Assembly (NCBI GenBank): GCA_907165275.2
Contig: OU015675.1
Coordinates: 513,501-577,500, forward strand
Direction: 5' to 3'
Length of the DNA: 64,000 nt
From: Zygaena filipendulae
Taxonomy: Eukaryota > Arthropoda > Insecta > Lepidoptera > Zygaenidae
This document shows, piece by piece, positions 33,323 through 45,125 of the stretch. Position 1 is the first letter of the stretch. Every line of letters begins with the position of its first letter. The notes under the pieces are model-generated. The model did no database searches, had not been told where the DNA came from, and saw only the letters and a list, made by a program, of their open reading frames with translations. The position numbers were made by a program, and so were the translations under genes.

Positions 33323-33552
33323 GGACCCTTATTCACTATGACCATAACACGCGGCGCTAAGATAAGACGCCGCAAAAACTGTCTTCCGCTCGTAATCAAA
33401 GAAGTTTAACTGCAAAAAATACATTTACAACGTTTCTTATGGCATAAAGAATAAGAATTTCTAATATCTCGGCATCTAGAACGTTTGGAAATGCGTTTTT
33501 GGGACGCGCGTTATGGGCAAGGAATGTTGTTGGTCATAGTGAATAAGGGTCC
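33323..33552. mobile_element. MITE family B, 22-bp perfect TIRs
   Basis: A 230-bp element starting GGACCCTTATTCACTATGAC and ending with its exact inverse. The interior has no transposase. It lies in the putative first intron of the ETFBKMT gene. Target duplication is not evident. Confidence 0.8.
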
Positions 33553-33559
33553 TTAACAT

Positions 33560-33980
33560 CGTCCCTACTTAACTGTGAAACTTGTATAAAATAAGATATT
33601 AGTAGTCGTAGACTCAGTACATACCTATATTTATTTTAACAGTAGATGGGTATCTACTGTAAAAGTTTGATTTCTTCAAATAGGTTATTGAGAATTGTTT
33701 GTGTCTGCGAAGTCAAGTGTCAACGCTCGCTTGCTTATCAGTGCAGCGTTATCACAACAACAAGTGCTATTTTTATAAATAAACACAAATATCAGGGTAA
33801 TTCCCGTTCCTTAAATAACAACATCGTTCTGGGAATGTTTGTAGGCGCATGGCGCGGGCGCGGCCGGCAGGAAATTATCATGGACTAAAAATAACACAAT
33901 ATCAACAATAAAATACATGGTTATTTATTTAGGTTTAATATAACCTAATTATCCATATAATCCCCTTGTCTCTTATCTCT
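33560..33980. other. unassigned stretch
   Basis: AT-rich with a short GC-rich patch at 33845-33870. An 80-codon open frame here matches nothing. Confidence 0.5.
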
Positions 33981-33985
33981 TAATT

Positions 33986-34219
33986 GGACATAGATAAGCA
34001 ATAGTGTGTTAACCCACATTGGAGAAATTTCGAATAAATCGTGTTTTAAAATCATACCGTCATTTTGTTTCAGCATTTTTAATGTTTCAATATTTTTTGG
34101 TATTTAAACAATGTAATAAGGTAAACACATAATTAAAAAACGCTCTATAACTGTCAATAAAGCGTTTTGAATCAACAACTTAATATTGTGGGTTAATATG
34201 TTATTGCTTATCTGCGTCC
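33986..34219 (+). mobile_element. MITE family A, copy 2
   Basis: GGACATAGATAAGCAATA...TATTGCTTATCTGCGTCC, flanked on both sides by AATT (33982-33985 and 34220-34223), a 4-bp target duplication. Confidence 0.85.
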
Positions 34220-34237
34220 AATTCAATAAGCATATAT

Positions 34238-34478
34238 GGACATAGATAAGCAATAGTGTGTTAACCCACACTGGAGAAATTTTGAGTAAATCGTGTTTTA
34301 AAAGTATAGCGCCATTTTGTCTCAACATTTTTTATGTTAAATATTTAATTACATATTTAAGCAATGTAATAAGGTGAACACATAATTAAAAAACGTTCTC
34401 TAACTCTCAATCTCAATAAATCGTTCTGAATCAGTAACTTAATTTTGTGGGTTAACATATTATTGCTTATCTGCGTCC
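34238..34478 (+). mobile_element. MITE family A, copy 3
   Basis: Same family 18 bp after copy 2 and in the same orientation, flanked by ATAT on both sides (34234-34237 and 34479-34482). Confidence 0.85.
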
Positions 34479-34489
34479 ATATATTTAAC

Positions 34490-35255
34490 AAAAGTTGAGA
34501 GAGATTTTGCTAAACAAAAAAAAATTGTCCGTCTATCTGTTTACGCTATTCTCCGGAAGTAGGTACAGGAAGATAGATTAGGCTTAGCTGGGAGTAAAAT
34601 ATTAAAAAATTATTCTGTCAGTTACTGATCGACGACGGTTTAAAAATAACATTTTCCATACGTACCAACTGACAAAGGCATTTTCCTGCCCGTATAAGGT
34701 TTAATAACAGGATGTCAATTGTCACTTTACAAATTTACAATAAAGCAAAACCCAGCGCGTGTTGCGGTTTTCAATTCAAATTTGCTTCACCAAATGCGCG
34801 TGCGCCAACCTAATTTATTCGACGGCGAAATGCGGAACTACAGTACGTCTCTGTCTAATCCCGTACGTTCGAATGAGATGGCGGTAGTAATGACGTGACA
34901 CTAGCGCGAGCGCCTTCAAATAAACAGAGACTTGTTTGGACGTGCAGTGTTGATTGTATCGTGCACGTTTGTACGTGCATAGAAATTATTGAGGAAAATC
35001 CAAGACGTGTGCTTCAAAACATCTTCAATTTTCATACTAGGGGGTTAACCTTTTAAAAAGTTAAAATTCAAACTTGCGCTATGACTTATGTCATGCACAT
35101 GCTGAGTGGCGGCCATTTTGGTACCTTGTCTATTTTAAAATTACTAATTCACTACCTACCTTTCTTTCTTCTCATTGGCTTTCGCATATGATGCATTTAG
35201 CCAGTTTCAAGTAAAATAAGTTAGTTAAATCAAATTACTAAAGTGTTCAGCATCG
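34490..35255. other. unassigned stretch
   Basis: A moderately GC patch lies at 34780-34960 with CGCGAGCGCC motifs. No coding region could be supported; I looked for METTL20 methyltransferase motifs here and did not see them. Confidence 0.5.
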
Positions 35256-35260
35256 TTGTA

Positions 35261-35535
35261 CGGTTTGAACTTGTAGGCCATGGTACTGAATAGACTGCAA
35301 GAACTTTCTCGGAGCTTTTGGAGGATAACGAAGAAATCAGCTCGAAATGTCATATAACTTCTTGAGCACACAAAAACTGTCACTGTGAAGATTATTGTCC
35401 AATTTACTTAGATTAAAACAAAAAGGTTGTTTTAATCTAAGCCAATATAGCACCATAAAACACAATAAAATCCAGTTTTAACAATTTTTCATTGACACCA
35501 AAATAAATGACTGAACCGCCAACTTCGATGCCCGC
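35261..35535. repeat. unclassified repeat E, copy 2
   Basis: Homologous to 24790-25030, with an extra block containing an AACAAAAAGGTTGTTTTAAT hairpin at about 35418-35440. Confidence 0.65.
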
Positions 35536-35626
35536 CAAAACTCCTCCTACTTACCTCATAGTTACCTATTTAAGTTTGTGTTCAATTCCAAACTTTCGTA
35601 CCAAATAAACCTCTATTTTAATCTAT

Positions 35627-35862
35627 TGTTAGAAATGATACTCGATTAATACATTAAGCAACTGTTTTATTTACTGTATCACAAAGTAAATGCGCGCGTG
35701 CGTGCCCTCGCGCCAATTCCACAAACGATAATGCCGATCTCACTCACCGTTGACGGCTTCCACCCCAAATACGCGTCACATGACGTTTTATGTCACCTGT
35801 CAAGAGGGATGTGATGTGGCCATCACTCCTCTAGACTTTATACAAAATATGAATCGCTAACA
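35627..35862 (-). repeat. LTR copy 1, 236 bp
   Basis: TG...CA ends with 6-bp inverted termini TGTTAG/CTAACA. A CpG-rich block (GCGCGCGTGCGTGCCC) lies in the middle. Confidence 0.75.
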
Positions 35863-36514
35863 GACGGCCATTCTGTTAATGGAATGTCCCCATTCCTAAA
35901 AAAAATGTCTCTCGGCCATTCTACAGTAAAGTATGACCCCATACAAAGAATTAAATTTATAACTAAACAATCAAATACCTTAATTTCTTTTAAACAACAT
36001 CTCCAATAAGTAGTAATTTTATGAAGAACATTATTAGGAACATTGTAATGGTAACAAAATTACACAAATTTATCCGTTGACTAACACAATATCTAAATGT
36101 CAACATTATTAATTAAGTACATTAAATAGCCTTAAAGTATGTGTTAATACAAGATTTTATATTTTTTTGACTTAATTCATGATTTGAAGAAAAGAAAACA
36201 AAATATCTATCTAAAAAGAAAATAGAATATTTGCAAGTAAATATTTCTGGAAGCAAAATTAAAATTATCAATATAATAAATTTTCATTTTAAATAAAGTA
36301 ATATTAATAACGGTACAAAAGTACAAATCAATTTGAAAATAAACATAATCCAAAACGAAATCTATACAAAATAAACATCAGAATAATACTTAACTGAAAC
36401 ATATTTTGTTGTTACATTCATAAACAATTTATTGATTTAAACTGTTCTAAGATCATCAAAGTAAGCATTTGTAGATTCTTCCATCATGTGAATACATCAG
36501 ACTCGCCTCTTCAC

Positions 36515-36932
36515 AAATTTGTTTGCCTGCAGAGGGACACAATCGGATTTAATTCAATATTACACAACACCACCGAGCCTCTCGTTTGCCCACCGAGGGA
36601 CACGGTCTAACTCTCTAAGCCCAATCTGGCACCATCAAATTGTAGCCTACCGTTTGCCCACCGAGGGACACGGTCTGACTCTTTCAGCACAATCTTACAC
36701 CACCGAGTTGTAGCCTGCCGTTTGCCCACCGAGGGACACGGTCTGACTCTTTCGGCACATTCTTGCACCACCAAGTTGTAGCCTGCCGTTTGCCCACCGA
36801 GGGACACGGTCTGACTCTTTCAGCACAATCTTGCACCACCAAGATGTAGCCTGCCGTTTGCCCACCGAGGGACCCGGTCTGACTCTTTCAGCACAATCTT
36901 GCACCACCAAGTCGTAACCTGCCGTTTGCCCA
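36515..36932. repeat. 68-bp minisatellite
   Basis: Tandem units begin with CGTTTGCCCACCGAGGGACA at 36583, 36651, 36719, 36787, 36855 and 36923 (last partial), exactly 68 bp apart, with a degenerate unit from about 36515. Homogeneity is highest in the middle. A 3' flank to 37080 repeats GCACGCTCGCTCC irregularly. 68 is not a multiple of three, so the open frames across it are not coding. Confidence 0.92.
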
Positions 36933-37099
36933 CTCCAACGTCCTGTCATCACGATAGGTAGCGCGCTCGCTCCAATGCTGATCGATGGACGCACGCTCGC
37001 TCCGGGGTTTATTATTTCACATTCAGGCAGCACGCTCACTGCGGTGTCAGCAGGTAGCCATCGGCAGCACGCTCGCTCCATGGTCTGACCATAAACAAC

Positions 37100-37725
37100 A
37101 AGAAAAATTCCAAAGCAATACCAGTTAGCTAAAGACTTAGGTATAATATTTGACGAAAAACTTACATTTAGATACCATAATGATCATGTAATTAATAGAA
37201 GCCTCAGTCTGTTGGGCTTCATCTCCAGATCCACCAAAGGTTTTAAAAAAAAGACCCGCTAGCATCATTTATCTCTACTGCACCCTCGTCAGAAGTACTC
37301 TCGAATACAACTCGGTTGTATGGTCTCCTTACTACACGGTGCACATTGACCGAATTGAAAGAGTTCAAAAACGCTGTCTAAAGTTAATTACTTTCAGGTA
37401 TAAAAATTCCACAAGATCGCTTCAGACGTACGGGGACAGGTTGAACAGATTCGGTATGATCTCTTTAGAAACCCGTCGCAAGGGTAGAGACCAGATCCTG
37501 CTACATAAAATAATACACCACCAGATCGGTAGCCCTTACATCCTATCACTTTTAAATTTCAACACCAATTATCGCTCTCGACGTCCCAATACCTTCTCAC
37601 TTCGGATATTCACTAACAACACATCTTTTTACAATCCAGTTGTACGGATGTGTCGCCAATATAATGAGCTCGTCGCTAAAGGTGCAGATGTGGACGTTTT
37701 AATTGTAATTTTAGGGTATACTTAA
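37100..37725 (+). pseudogene. LINE RT C-terminal fragment (CR1/Jockey type)
   Basis: The 37125-37245 region encodes KDLGIIFDEKLTF and LLGFISRSTKGF. After a frameshift in an A-rich run (about 37243-37255), homology continues with YLYCTLVRSTLEYNSVVWSP and then, in the 37339-37725 frame, IDRIERVQKRCLKLITFR to a TAA. These are the post-catalytic blocks of non-LTR reverse transcriptases. The catalytic domain is missing, so this is a dead 5'-truncated copy. Confidence 0.8.
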
Positions 37726-37739
37726 AAAATATCAACGAC

Positions 37740-38415
37740 TACCTCCGTCGCACTTGCTAATTGTGGTTCTATTTTTCTGAGATCCATAAATATCAAAATA
37801 AATTTAAATATTACTTTGTACTTCGCTCGATATTTTTAGTCTTTCTAGGTATGCATATCTCTGGTTTGTGGTCGGAACATATAATAATACACTACAATAA
37901 GTAAAAATCGTAATGACTACAATCTGTTTTGTGTACTTAAACAAATAAACAAATAAATAAACCAGTTCATTGGCTCGTTGCCTCAATTTACGCTATCAGT
38001 AAATTAAATAACTTAAATAGTTCTACTTGTGAAAAGTACCTACTTCAAGAATCTGTTCACAACAAACTCTTCAATTTTATTACTGTTACTACTGCTCCAA
38101 CAATTTTTATGAAATTTAGTATGCCGGGGGTTTCGGGGGCGATTAATCAATCTAGCTAGGTTTCATTTTTGAAAGCGTCGCTTCATCCGTGTTTTCAGGC
38201 AATGAAATATGAGTGTTTGTTTTCTACTTAAAAACAGATGGCGCTATACACAACGAGCGAAGCTCGGTGACCCAGATATTAAGGGATTATTATTGCAATT
38301 CAATAACTCGACAGAGTTGTTAAATTCTGACCGCAAACCTTTTACCACAGAATAGATAGAAGAGGCAACAACTCAGTTTAGGATGAAAACTAGTATCGCC
38401 GGGTGACTCCCGTGC
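37740..38415. other. unassigned stretch
   Basis: Contains a CGAGCGAAGCTCGGTGACCC motif (38256) of a dispersed lepidopteran repeat and a SINE-like TTTCATGAAATTTAGTATGCC-type block near 38100; no gene. Confidence 0.45.
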
Positions 38416-38419
38416 ACAA

Positions 38420-38665
38420 GACCATAGTGCACAAATACATTTACTGGCATAATGAATGTAGGTAGAACGCCGCCGTTCGGTCACTTTTCTACCCAGTCAC
38501 TGTTTCAAAATTTCAGTTTTGGAAATATTGTGGGAAATACATTCGAGGTGCCAGCAAGGGGAGTTTCGGGAAAGTTAGAGTAATTGCTTCGTTGCGACCG
38601 TAATGCGCCTACACCGCCTACATGGTCGCTAGTTATCATACTATTTTCTCTGTGTCTTATGAGAC
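38420..38665. repeat. unclassified repeat F, copy 2
   Basis: Diverged relative of 28715-28985 in the same orientation. Confidence 0.6.
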
Positions 38666-38669
38666 TGAA

Positions 38670-40715
38670 TAATGAAGACGTATTTTCTTTTTACTAAAAT
38701 TCACCATTACGAAGAAAATAGGTCCAAAGTTACCCGTTTGCTTAAGTCTACTTTTCTACGCTTCTTTGTAAGTACTATTAGTTTCTACTAATGTTACATA
38801 ACATGACTATGTTCGCGTTCTGCTAAGCGGAATGCGTTTTAGCCGTAAAACAGCTATACAAAATATCTTTGATAGTCAAGATAGATCTAACGATACTACG
38901 ATTTTCGATTTTCTACGAAATCCAGTGACATGATTTATCCAAAGAGGCATCGTAGATTATGTAGTCGTTCATGTCTATAAATTTTTCACTAAGGGAGGCC
39001 CTTACAAGATACAGGGTGCTCAACAGGGCAACTACGTTATTTTGCTAGTAAATCGTAAACACACAAGGTATCATACTGATGCAATTAAGCCCTGATCAAC
39101 TCTTATATTTTATATTTGGTATTATCTATTACATTATTACAAGGCTTTGTCTCATTCAGTTTATTTAACATATCTTAATGTCACTTACTGGTGTGATGTG
39201 TATCTATCTATCTTGGATAATTAACACTTTGCGAAGATAAGTTTTACTAGGGTAAGCTCAAAGTCCTTTGAATTTATTTTAGTATTGTTTACTGTCTTAA
39301 ATAGTTTCTCTAAAACATTATCCCTAATATCTATGCCATGATATTCTATAAAGTTGTGGAATATGGTCGAAGATTGCTAAAGCCGATAACTTATTTTGTC
39401 ATATTTCAAGGATAGGTACCTAGTTTACTAAATATTGGTTAGGACTCTCTTCGTTCTGTTTGTAATTTATTGAACACCATACTAATACCATACCATTCTT
39501 CATGATAAACAAATATTCTTCACCTTAGCGCAATACTCTAACAGAGCTGTAGTCGAAGAAGAATAGCATGGATATTAAAAGGGTGATTATTAGACAGGGG
39601 GTCTACTTGGTCCTCCACAATATTCATATTATGGGTAATTGAAGTATACGATATATATTATCAATTTACTGTTAGTTCTTGTCACTATGAGAATATACTT
39701 GGATTTATTCTGGAAATTACTGTTATAATGATTGACAAATTAATTGTTTATAAGAGTGTGCCTTCCATTGCCGACTCGGCAAAGTGATACTAACATGATA
39801 TCTTTTGCATCAACACAACATTCTAATACCTTTATCACATTGAGTGAAAACGGAACACTGGGCGATTTTTAAAAAAAAAACTGAGAGAGTTCAGACTACT
39901 CTATTAGGGAATCCACTATTATGTAGGTCCTTTTTGGTTTAAGTAATCCTCGTTGTGAATCTAAGTGGTGTACTGAAGTTATACTATATCATTATTAATA
40001 TTATTACTATTTAATCCTTTATTGCACATAAAATGACAATATTTTCTTCTTTTTCTTCAATTCTGGCGAAACGCCAACGATAATACTACACTGATCCCTA
40101 CTCAAACATGGTTACGGTTAATTATCTACAAAACCACCAGCTCGGAGTACAAAATAGATGAGTTCAAAATACATAGGTGACTGAAATAACGAAGATTAAC
40201 TCGACACGCGTTTTTCGGTACCTACCTGCGGCTTTCAATAATCTATACTAGTACATGTACGATTATTGTAAGTTTACATTCTAAACCTCGATATTGACGT
40301 TTGGTCAATGCATTAAAACAACGAATGGATATATCATAACCTTTATTGAATGTTAGTCAATCAACGACTACATTGGTGATGACGCCCTATTCAGATCATA
40401 TGAATTATAAAGGTTAAGAAACCCTGGTAGTATCTCTATTTTATACTTTATTTTAGAGATTTTTTTTTTTTCACGGGACTTATTTAGTCTTCTATGTCGT
40501 GTTTTAGTGTACTTATTCAATTTTAAACTATACCTTTCTTTAGTATTAGGTATTGTATTATTTCTCTGATTTACTAAACCATCGATTCAGTAATCACTAT
40601 AAAATTACTTTCCTGCGTTATTAATTTTCTGTTTTACCTACATTTTTGCAGTTAAATAATATTGAAGTGTCTGTTTGTAATCTATCGACACTAATTAGAA
40701 TCTAATTATTATCTA
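38670..40715. other. unassigned AT-rich stretch
   Basis: Two kilobases with no reading frame above chance, no RNA gene and no recognised element. Confidence 0.5.
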
Positions 40716-40718
40716 GAT

Positions 40719-41052
40719 TAGAATCTGCGTGTCCGTACATGCTAATCTTCGAAACTAATGAACGGATTAACATGCGGTTTTCGCAGGTAAATCAAGCTTA
40801 GCTTGAAGCAACATAAAGGCAACACAATAAAAGAGTAGAATCTACGTGTTCGTTCACGCTAACCTTCGAAACTAATGAACGGCTTACCATGCGGTCTTCA
40901 CGGGTAAATCAAGCTCAGCTTGAAGCAACATAAAGGCAACACAATAAAAGAGTAGAATCTGCGTGTCCGTTCACGCTAACCTTCGAAACTAATGAACGGA
41001 TTACCACGCGGTTTCCGCAGGTAAATCAAGCTTAGCTTGAAGTAACATAAGG
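40719..41052. repeat. 117-bp minisatellite, about 2.9 units
   Basis: TAGAATCTRCGTGTYCG begins units at 40719, 40836 and 40953, 117 bp apart. Units contain AACTAATGAACGG and GGTAAATCAAGCTTAGCTTG; the last is slightly truncated. Confidence 0.9.
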
Positions 41053-41269
41053 GATTTAATCCATTTAAATGGGCGTCAAGAAAAGGAATCTTTTTACAAA
41101 ACGAGTTTCGCACAAGTGAAACCGGACACAGTTAGTGTCAAACAGCTTTCTACCAGATGCATGATGTATTATGGTCATTACGTTTTAATAGAAGATGATT
41201 TTTAAATCTTTGTGCTCCGAATAATCTTTGAGGCAGGTACACCGAAGCAAGTTCAAACATTTGTTACAG

Positions 41270-41525
41270 GTGGATAGCTGATGTTATAAGGTAACTTTAT
41301 GTTACAATTGGCCCACGATAACCAACACAATTAAGTTATTGATACAAGACGCTTTATCAAGAGTTATAGAATGTTTTTCAATTATGTGTTTACCTTATTA
41401 CATTGTTCAAATACCATCAAAATATTAAACACAAAAGAATTGCTACAAAAAAATGCTACAATTTTAAGATACAATTTACTCAAACTTTCGCCAGTTTAGG
41501 TAACGCACCATTGCTTATCTATGGC
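41270..41525 (-). mobile_element. MITE family A, diverged inverted copy
   Basis: Internal block ATTATGTGTTTACCTTATTA and right end CCATTGCTTATCTATGGCC match the complement of the family; the left end is degraded. Confidence 0.6.
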
Positions 41526-41529
41526 CTAT

Positions 41530-43040
41530 ACTTATTGTAACTGTTATAATATTTTGTATTCTAATGTAATTATTTTTATAAATTTCAAACTGTATATTCT
41601 GATTTGTATTTTCATTATGGTTTTGACGGACTTCTATTCTAGATTTAGAACCATACACATCAAAACTGTCGTCCCTAAATAAATATATTTTGTAGGGTTT
41701 TCCTCAAATTAACGTGGGTGAAACCGCGGAGTATCTCAAAGCTTTGATGATTTTCTTTTGAATTTACCTAGTTTTGCTTGCTAGTCTCATTTTTTTTACT
41801 GCTATTTTTGAAAGTCTTGCTACATCTCCTAGGGATAAAACTCAAGCCCCTACTACGGTGTTACAACCCTAGTCACTAAGCGATATTTGCTACTGATTGA
41901 CTCTTTACTAAGCTGTTTAGGTAGCTGCACGTTTTCAAAATTTGGCTAGTTTTGAAGTTGAAAGAATTACCAAATTTCTTTTTCTAATTAAGGTTAACCA
42001 CAGCTAAAGTTAGATCTCGACTTCAGATAGAAGCAATCCCCTCATACAAGAAACTTAGGAAAGGCACTGTAATAAATTATGAGTGAATACTTCGGTCACA
42101 AAATTGATGTTCTATTTTTTTTTTTTTTTTTATTTGAAGGTAGTCACTAATATTAGTCTTTTATCATAAGAAAAATCATAAGAGATTATTTCTAAAGCAC
42201 AGGTAGGTACAATATTATTACCCACTAGACTGTAAGATTAGATAATTCTTTAATCAAAATAACATTACTGCATCCACAGATTTATACTAAATGATTCAAT
42301 GAAGCTTTGTCTGTTTGCATGATTATTAGATACTTCATTCAAATAGTAGGTAGGCATGCTAACTAACTTGATATCAGAGCTGGGAACTATTAACTTGCAT
42401 AGGAGATCCTATGAGACAAAAGAAAAACTATGCAACTCAGCTAACTTTCGTGTTGTTCATGGATCAATTGAACTAATTAATTAATTGGTCCATGGTGTTG
42501 TTACACCTTTCGTGATAAACATTAGTTACTTTTTTTTTCTTTTTTACACACCTACCTAGGTGGGTAAACTTGCACCATGGCTTTCAGAAAAGGGAAAATT
42601 ACAACCTTTATATCAGTAAACACTGCTATGTGGGTAGATATAAATTTTAACTATATAATGTCTGAAACTTATTTTGTATGACAACTAAAAGAAGAAATAA
42701 ACCAGCCTTTACGTATTCTGTAAATACCGTTATATGTATATCAATATATTAAACTATGCATAATGTTGCGTGTTGTATGCTAAACAAAGACTCATCCAGC
42801 GTTCACATATTCAGTAGATACCGCTGTATCTTCTCGCTTTCAGCATTAAACGAAGACACTAGGTAAGTACATACCAGATTGAACTTGGTTTTCTGGTCTT
42901 ATGTTTCGTCGTCAGGCCGCACCTTGAGAATATGCACAGGGCAGCACCGTCGCTTACCCGGTCTGCGCCTGGCGCCTGGTGTGATGCACCGGAGCGCCTT
43001 AGTCCTGGCCATGGGTGTTTGGTTTCTTTACCGCACTTCT
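41530..43040. other. unassigned stretch
   Basis: Includes a short SINE-like fragment (AACGTGGGTGAAACCGCGGA at 41711) and a poly-T run at 42115-42132. The GC-richer end (42890-43040) is open for 62 codons on the plus strand but resembles no protein I know. Confidence 0.45.
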
Positions 43041-43044
43041 GAAC

Positions 43045-43280
43045 TGTTAGAAATGATACTCGATTAATACATTAAGCAACTGTTTTATTTACTGTATCAC
43101 AAAGTAAATGCGCGCGTGCGTGCCCTCGCGCCAATTCCACAAACGATAATGCCGATCTCACTCACCGTTGACGGCTTCCACCCCAAATACGCGTCACATG
43201 ACGTTTTATGTCACCTGTCAAGAGGGATGTGATGTGGCCATCACTCCTCTAGACTTTATACAAAATATGAATCGCTAACA
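43045..43280 (-). repeat. LTR copy 2, 236 bp
   Basis: Same sequence as 35627-35862. Followed directly by CTAT, which also precedes copy 1. Confidence 0.75.
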
Positions 43281-43284
43281 CTAT

Positions 43285-44430
43285 GTATGAAGAAATAAAA
43301 TTTACCAACATTCAGCTGGTTTTAAAAAAATGCTTTATAATTTAATGCTTCCAAATAAACACATACATTTTTTTCTAAATGATTATCCTCAAATTATTTA
43401 ATAAATAGAGTTAATCCGTTTTATCACTTTTTATATCAACAAAAAGTGAGTCACACAATATTAGTCGATATAAGTCGCTTATAGTAGCGCCGCTATTCAT
43501 AGTCCAATCTCAAAACACTTTTCAAAATATTCAGAGATGTTTGTTTCTTGATGCCAAGAAATAAACAGACATTAAAAAGCTTTTTCTATAAAAAACCATG
43601 TTTTGCGCATTATGTGGGTAGGTACATAGGTACATGACACATATCGCTGCTTAAATTTAAAACTACCACAGATCAAAATTTATTTTTATATCCTCTAGCA
43701 TTCAGTTTATTATAAAACTACTCGTAACATTTAATGCTGGTTAAAAATACGCTTCTAACAATGCATAATAATTACAATAATTAATAGGTACTTATGGAAA
43801 TATTCGATATAAAACAGAAGCACAAAAAATTTTTTTTCAAACTATATACCTACTCGTCCATACAAACAGTCGCGGCACCGCGGCGTTTTGTATACATATG
43901 ACTAATGGCTACAGTGGGTTTTGGTCCCGCGTTAATGGACGTCTATCGGGCATTTACTCAAAATGTCCGTAGGTAAATGCCGGACCAAAACCCATCTCTT
44001 CTAATGACGAAGATAGAAAAAGCCGCTTATTTGTCTTTGTGAGCATTCCGACGTGCTAGGCTAATAGGTTAGGTATATGAATATGCGATTTGACTACCTG
44101 ATTATTTTTAGTCCGTCCTGTAGATTCGTAAAAAATATTAGACACGTATTTTTGTTTTTTTTTTACGTAGGTAAGCAAAAAATAACGGAGATACGTTGAG
44201 TCAAAATCGCGCGTGACGTCACAAGCATAAAAGCAGGTATAGTTTTTACCTGCATATGACGTAACGAGCCCCCACTCTTAAACTTTAATGCGCTTTTTCC
44301 AAGTACATTTTCATTAATTTGAAAAAGCAAAATATACGTGTCTGTCTATTATTTTTTTTATTATCTAACTATGACGGAATAAATAGAATTTGGAAAAAAA
44401 AATAGTCAAATAGCCTACCTATTGTGATTA
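43285..44430. other. unassigned stretch with hairpin
   Basis: At 43914-43994 an inverted pair GTGGGTTTTGGTCC / GGACCAAAACCCAT with inner CGGGCATTTAC / GTAAATGCCGG makes a hairpin, possibly a small fold-back element. Nothing else seen. Confidence 0.5.
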
Positions 44431-44437
44431 TTATAAT

Positions 44438-45110
44438 TGTTGTGTGCCGACGTGCCGGTAGTCAGAGAGGAGTGAAGACACAATTGATACAACAGACACA
44501 GGATTTTATATAGAGTTTATATTATGAACCAGATACTAGGTTATAATAACTACAATATAAAATATAGAATAACTTACGCGAGATCAACTTTATACGCGGG
44601 GGGTGTCACTATGACTCGTGTTGCGTGGTTGAAGGTGGGTAACTAACTGACTACTCCAAACTTCCCTCGCACTAAGCACGACTCTCAAAATAATGAACTA
44701 CACATTTACAAAAAGGTCTTATAACAAAGGTACTGGAACGTTACATAAAAACAATAGAAACAAAACATCTTTCACTCCAAGGAGCGGTACAGCAAAGGGT
44801 GCTGCGTGCAGATGTTACTAACGATAGGTAATTAACTAGCTATTGCTGTTTGTGCTACACAATGAACCTTAATAAACCTTTGTCTCATCTAGGTCCTAAA
44901 ACTGATAAAACCTTTTCTAAAAAAAATACAAGATTCATACTGTAAAACCAATAACACAAAGTGAATGAAAACAATGAGAAGAAACTTAGATAATAGCTTA
45001 ATGTTACCGAACGTGAGAACAATGACGCTTTACAGAATTGAAAAAGAAATATTTAAAGAAATGTTTACTAATAAAATTTAACATGGCAACAGACCCCACA
45101 GTACATTACA
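44438..45110 (-). repeat. 3' LTR of the retrovirus
   Basis: 673 bp, TGTTGTGTGCCGACG...ACATTACA as written on the plus strand. Same sequence and length as 52711-53383. Confidence 0.95.
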
Positions 45111-45111
45111 A

Positions 45112-45125
45112 TCCTCCCCTTTTAG
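45112..45125 (-). promoter_or_regulatory. polypurine tract
   Basis: CTAAAAGGGGAGGA on the minus strand ends two bases before the 3' LTR. It primes plus-strand DNA synthesis during reverse transcription. Confidence 0.85.

Larger units (their letters stand above)
35627..43280 (-). mobile_element. 7.65-kb segment bounded by identical 236-bp LTRs
   Basis: Direct repeats of 236 bp at 35627-35862 and 43045-43280, identical as far as I can read, run TGTTAG...CTAACA and are flanked outside by the same four bases, CTAT (35623-35626 and 43281-43284). This is the geometry of one LTR retrotransposon insertion. Read on the minus strand each repeat has a TATAAA box and, about 170 nt later, AATAAA, as in an LTR. 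Just inside the 43045 copy on the minus strand is TCAGAAGTGCGG (43031-43042), similar to the primer site of the retrovirus at 52690. The interior carries no gag or pol, only minisatellites, a LINE fragment and a diverged MITE. It may be a non-autonomous element with other DNA nested in it; two solo LTRs are the alternative. Confidence 0.6.

Noticed and set aside
36515..36932. CRISPR-like regular repeats
   Set aside because: Units are contiguous 68-bp tandem repeats without unique spacers, and the DNA is eukaryotic.
36695..37081. 128-codon minus-strand open frame
   Set aside because: It runs through the 68-bp minisatellite, whose period is not a multiple of three, and has no protein likeness.
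42879..43067. 62-codon open frame with a hydrophobic stretch near an LTR
   Set aside because: No family resemblance, no splice support, and it runs into the LTR.
33000..44400. Downstream exons of ETFBKMT
   Set aside because: I looked for a VLDLGSG-type SAM motif and for GC-rich coding patches and found none with splice sites.
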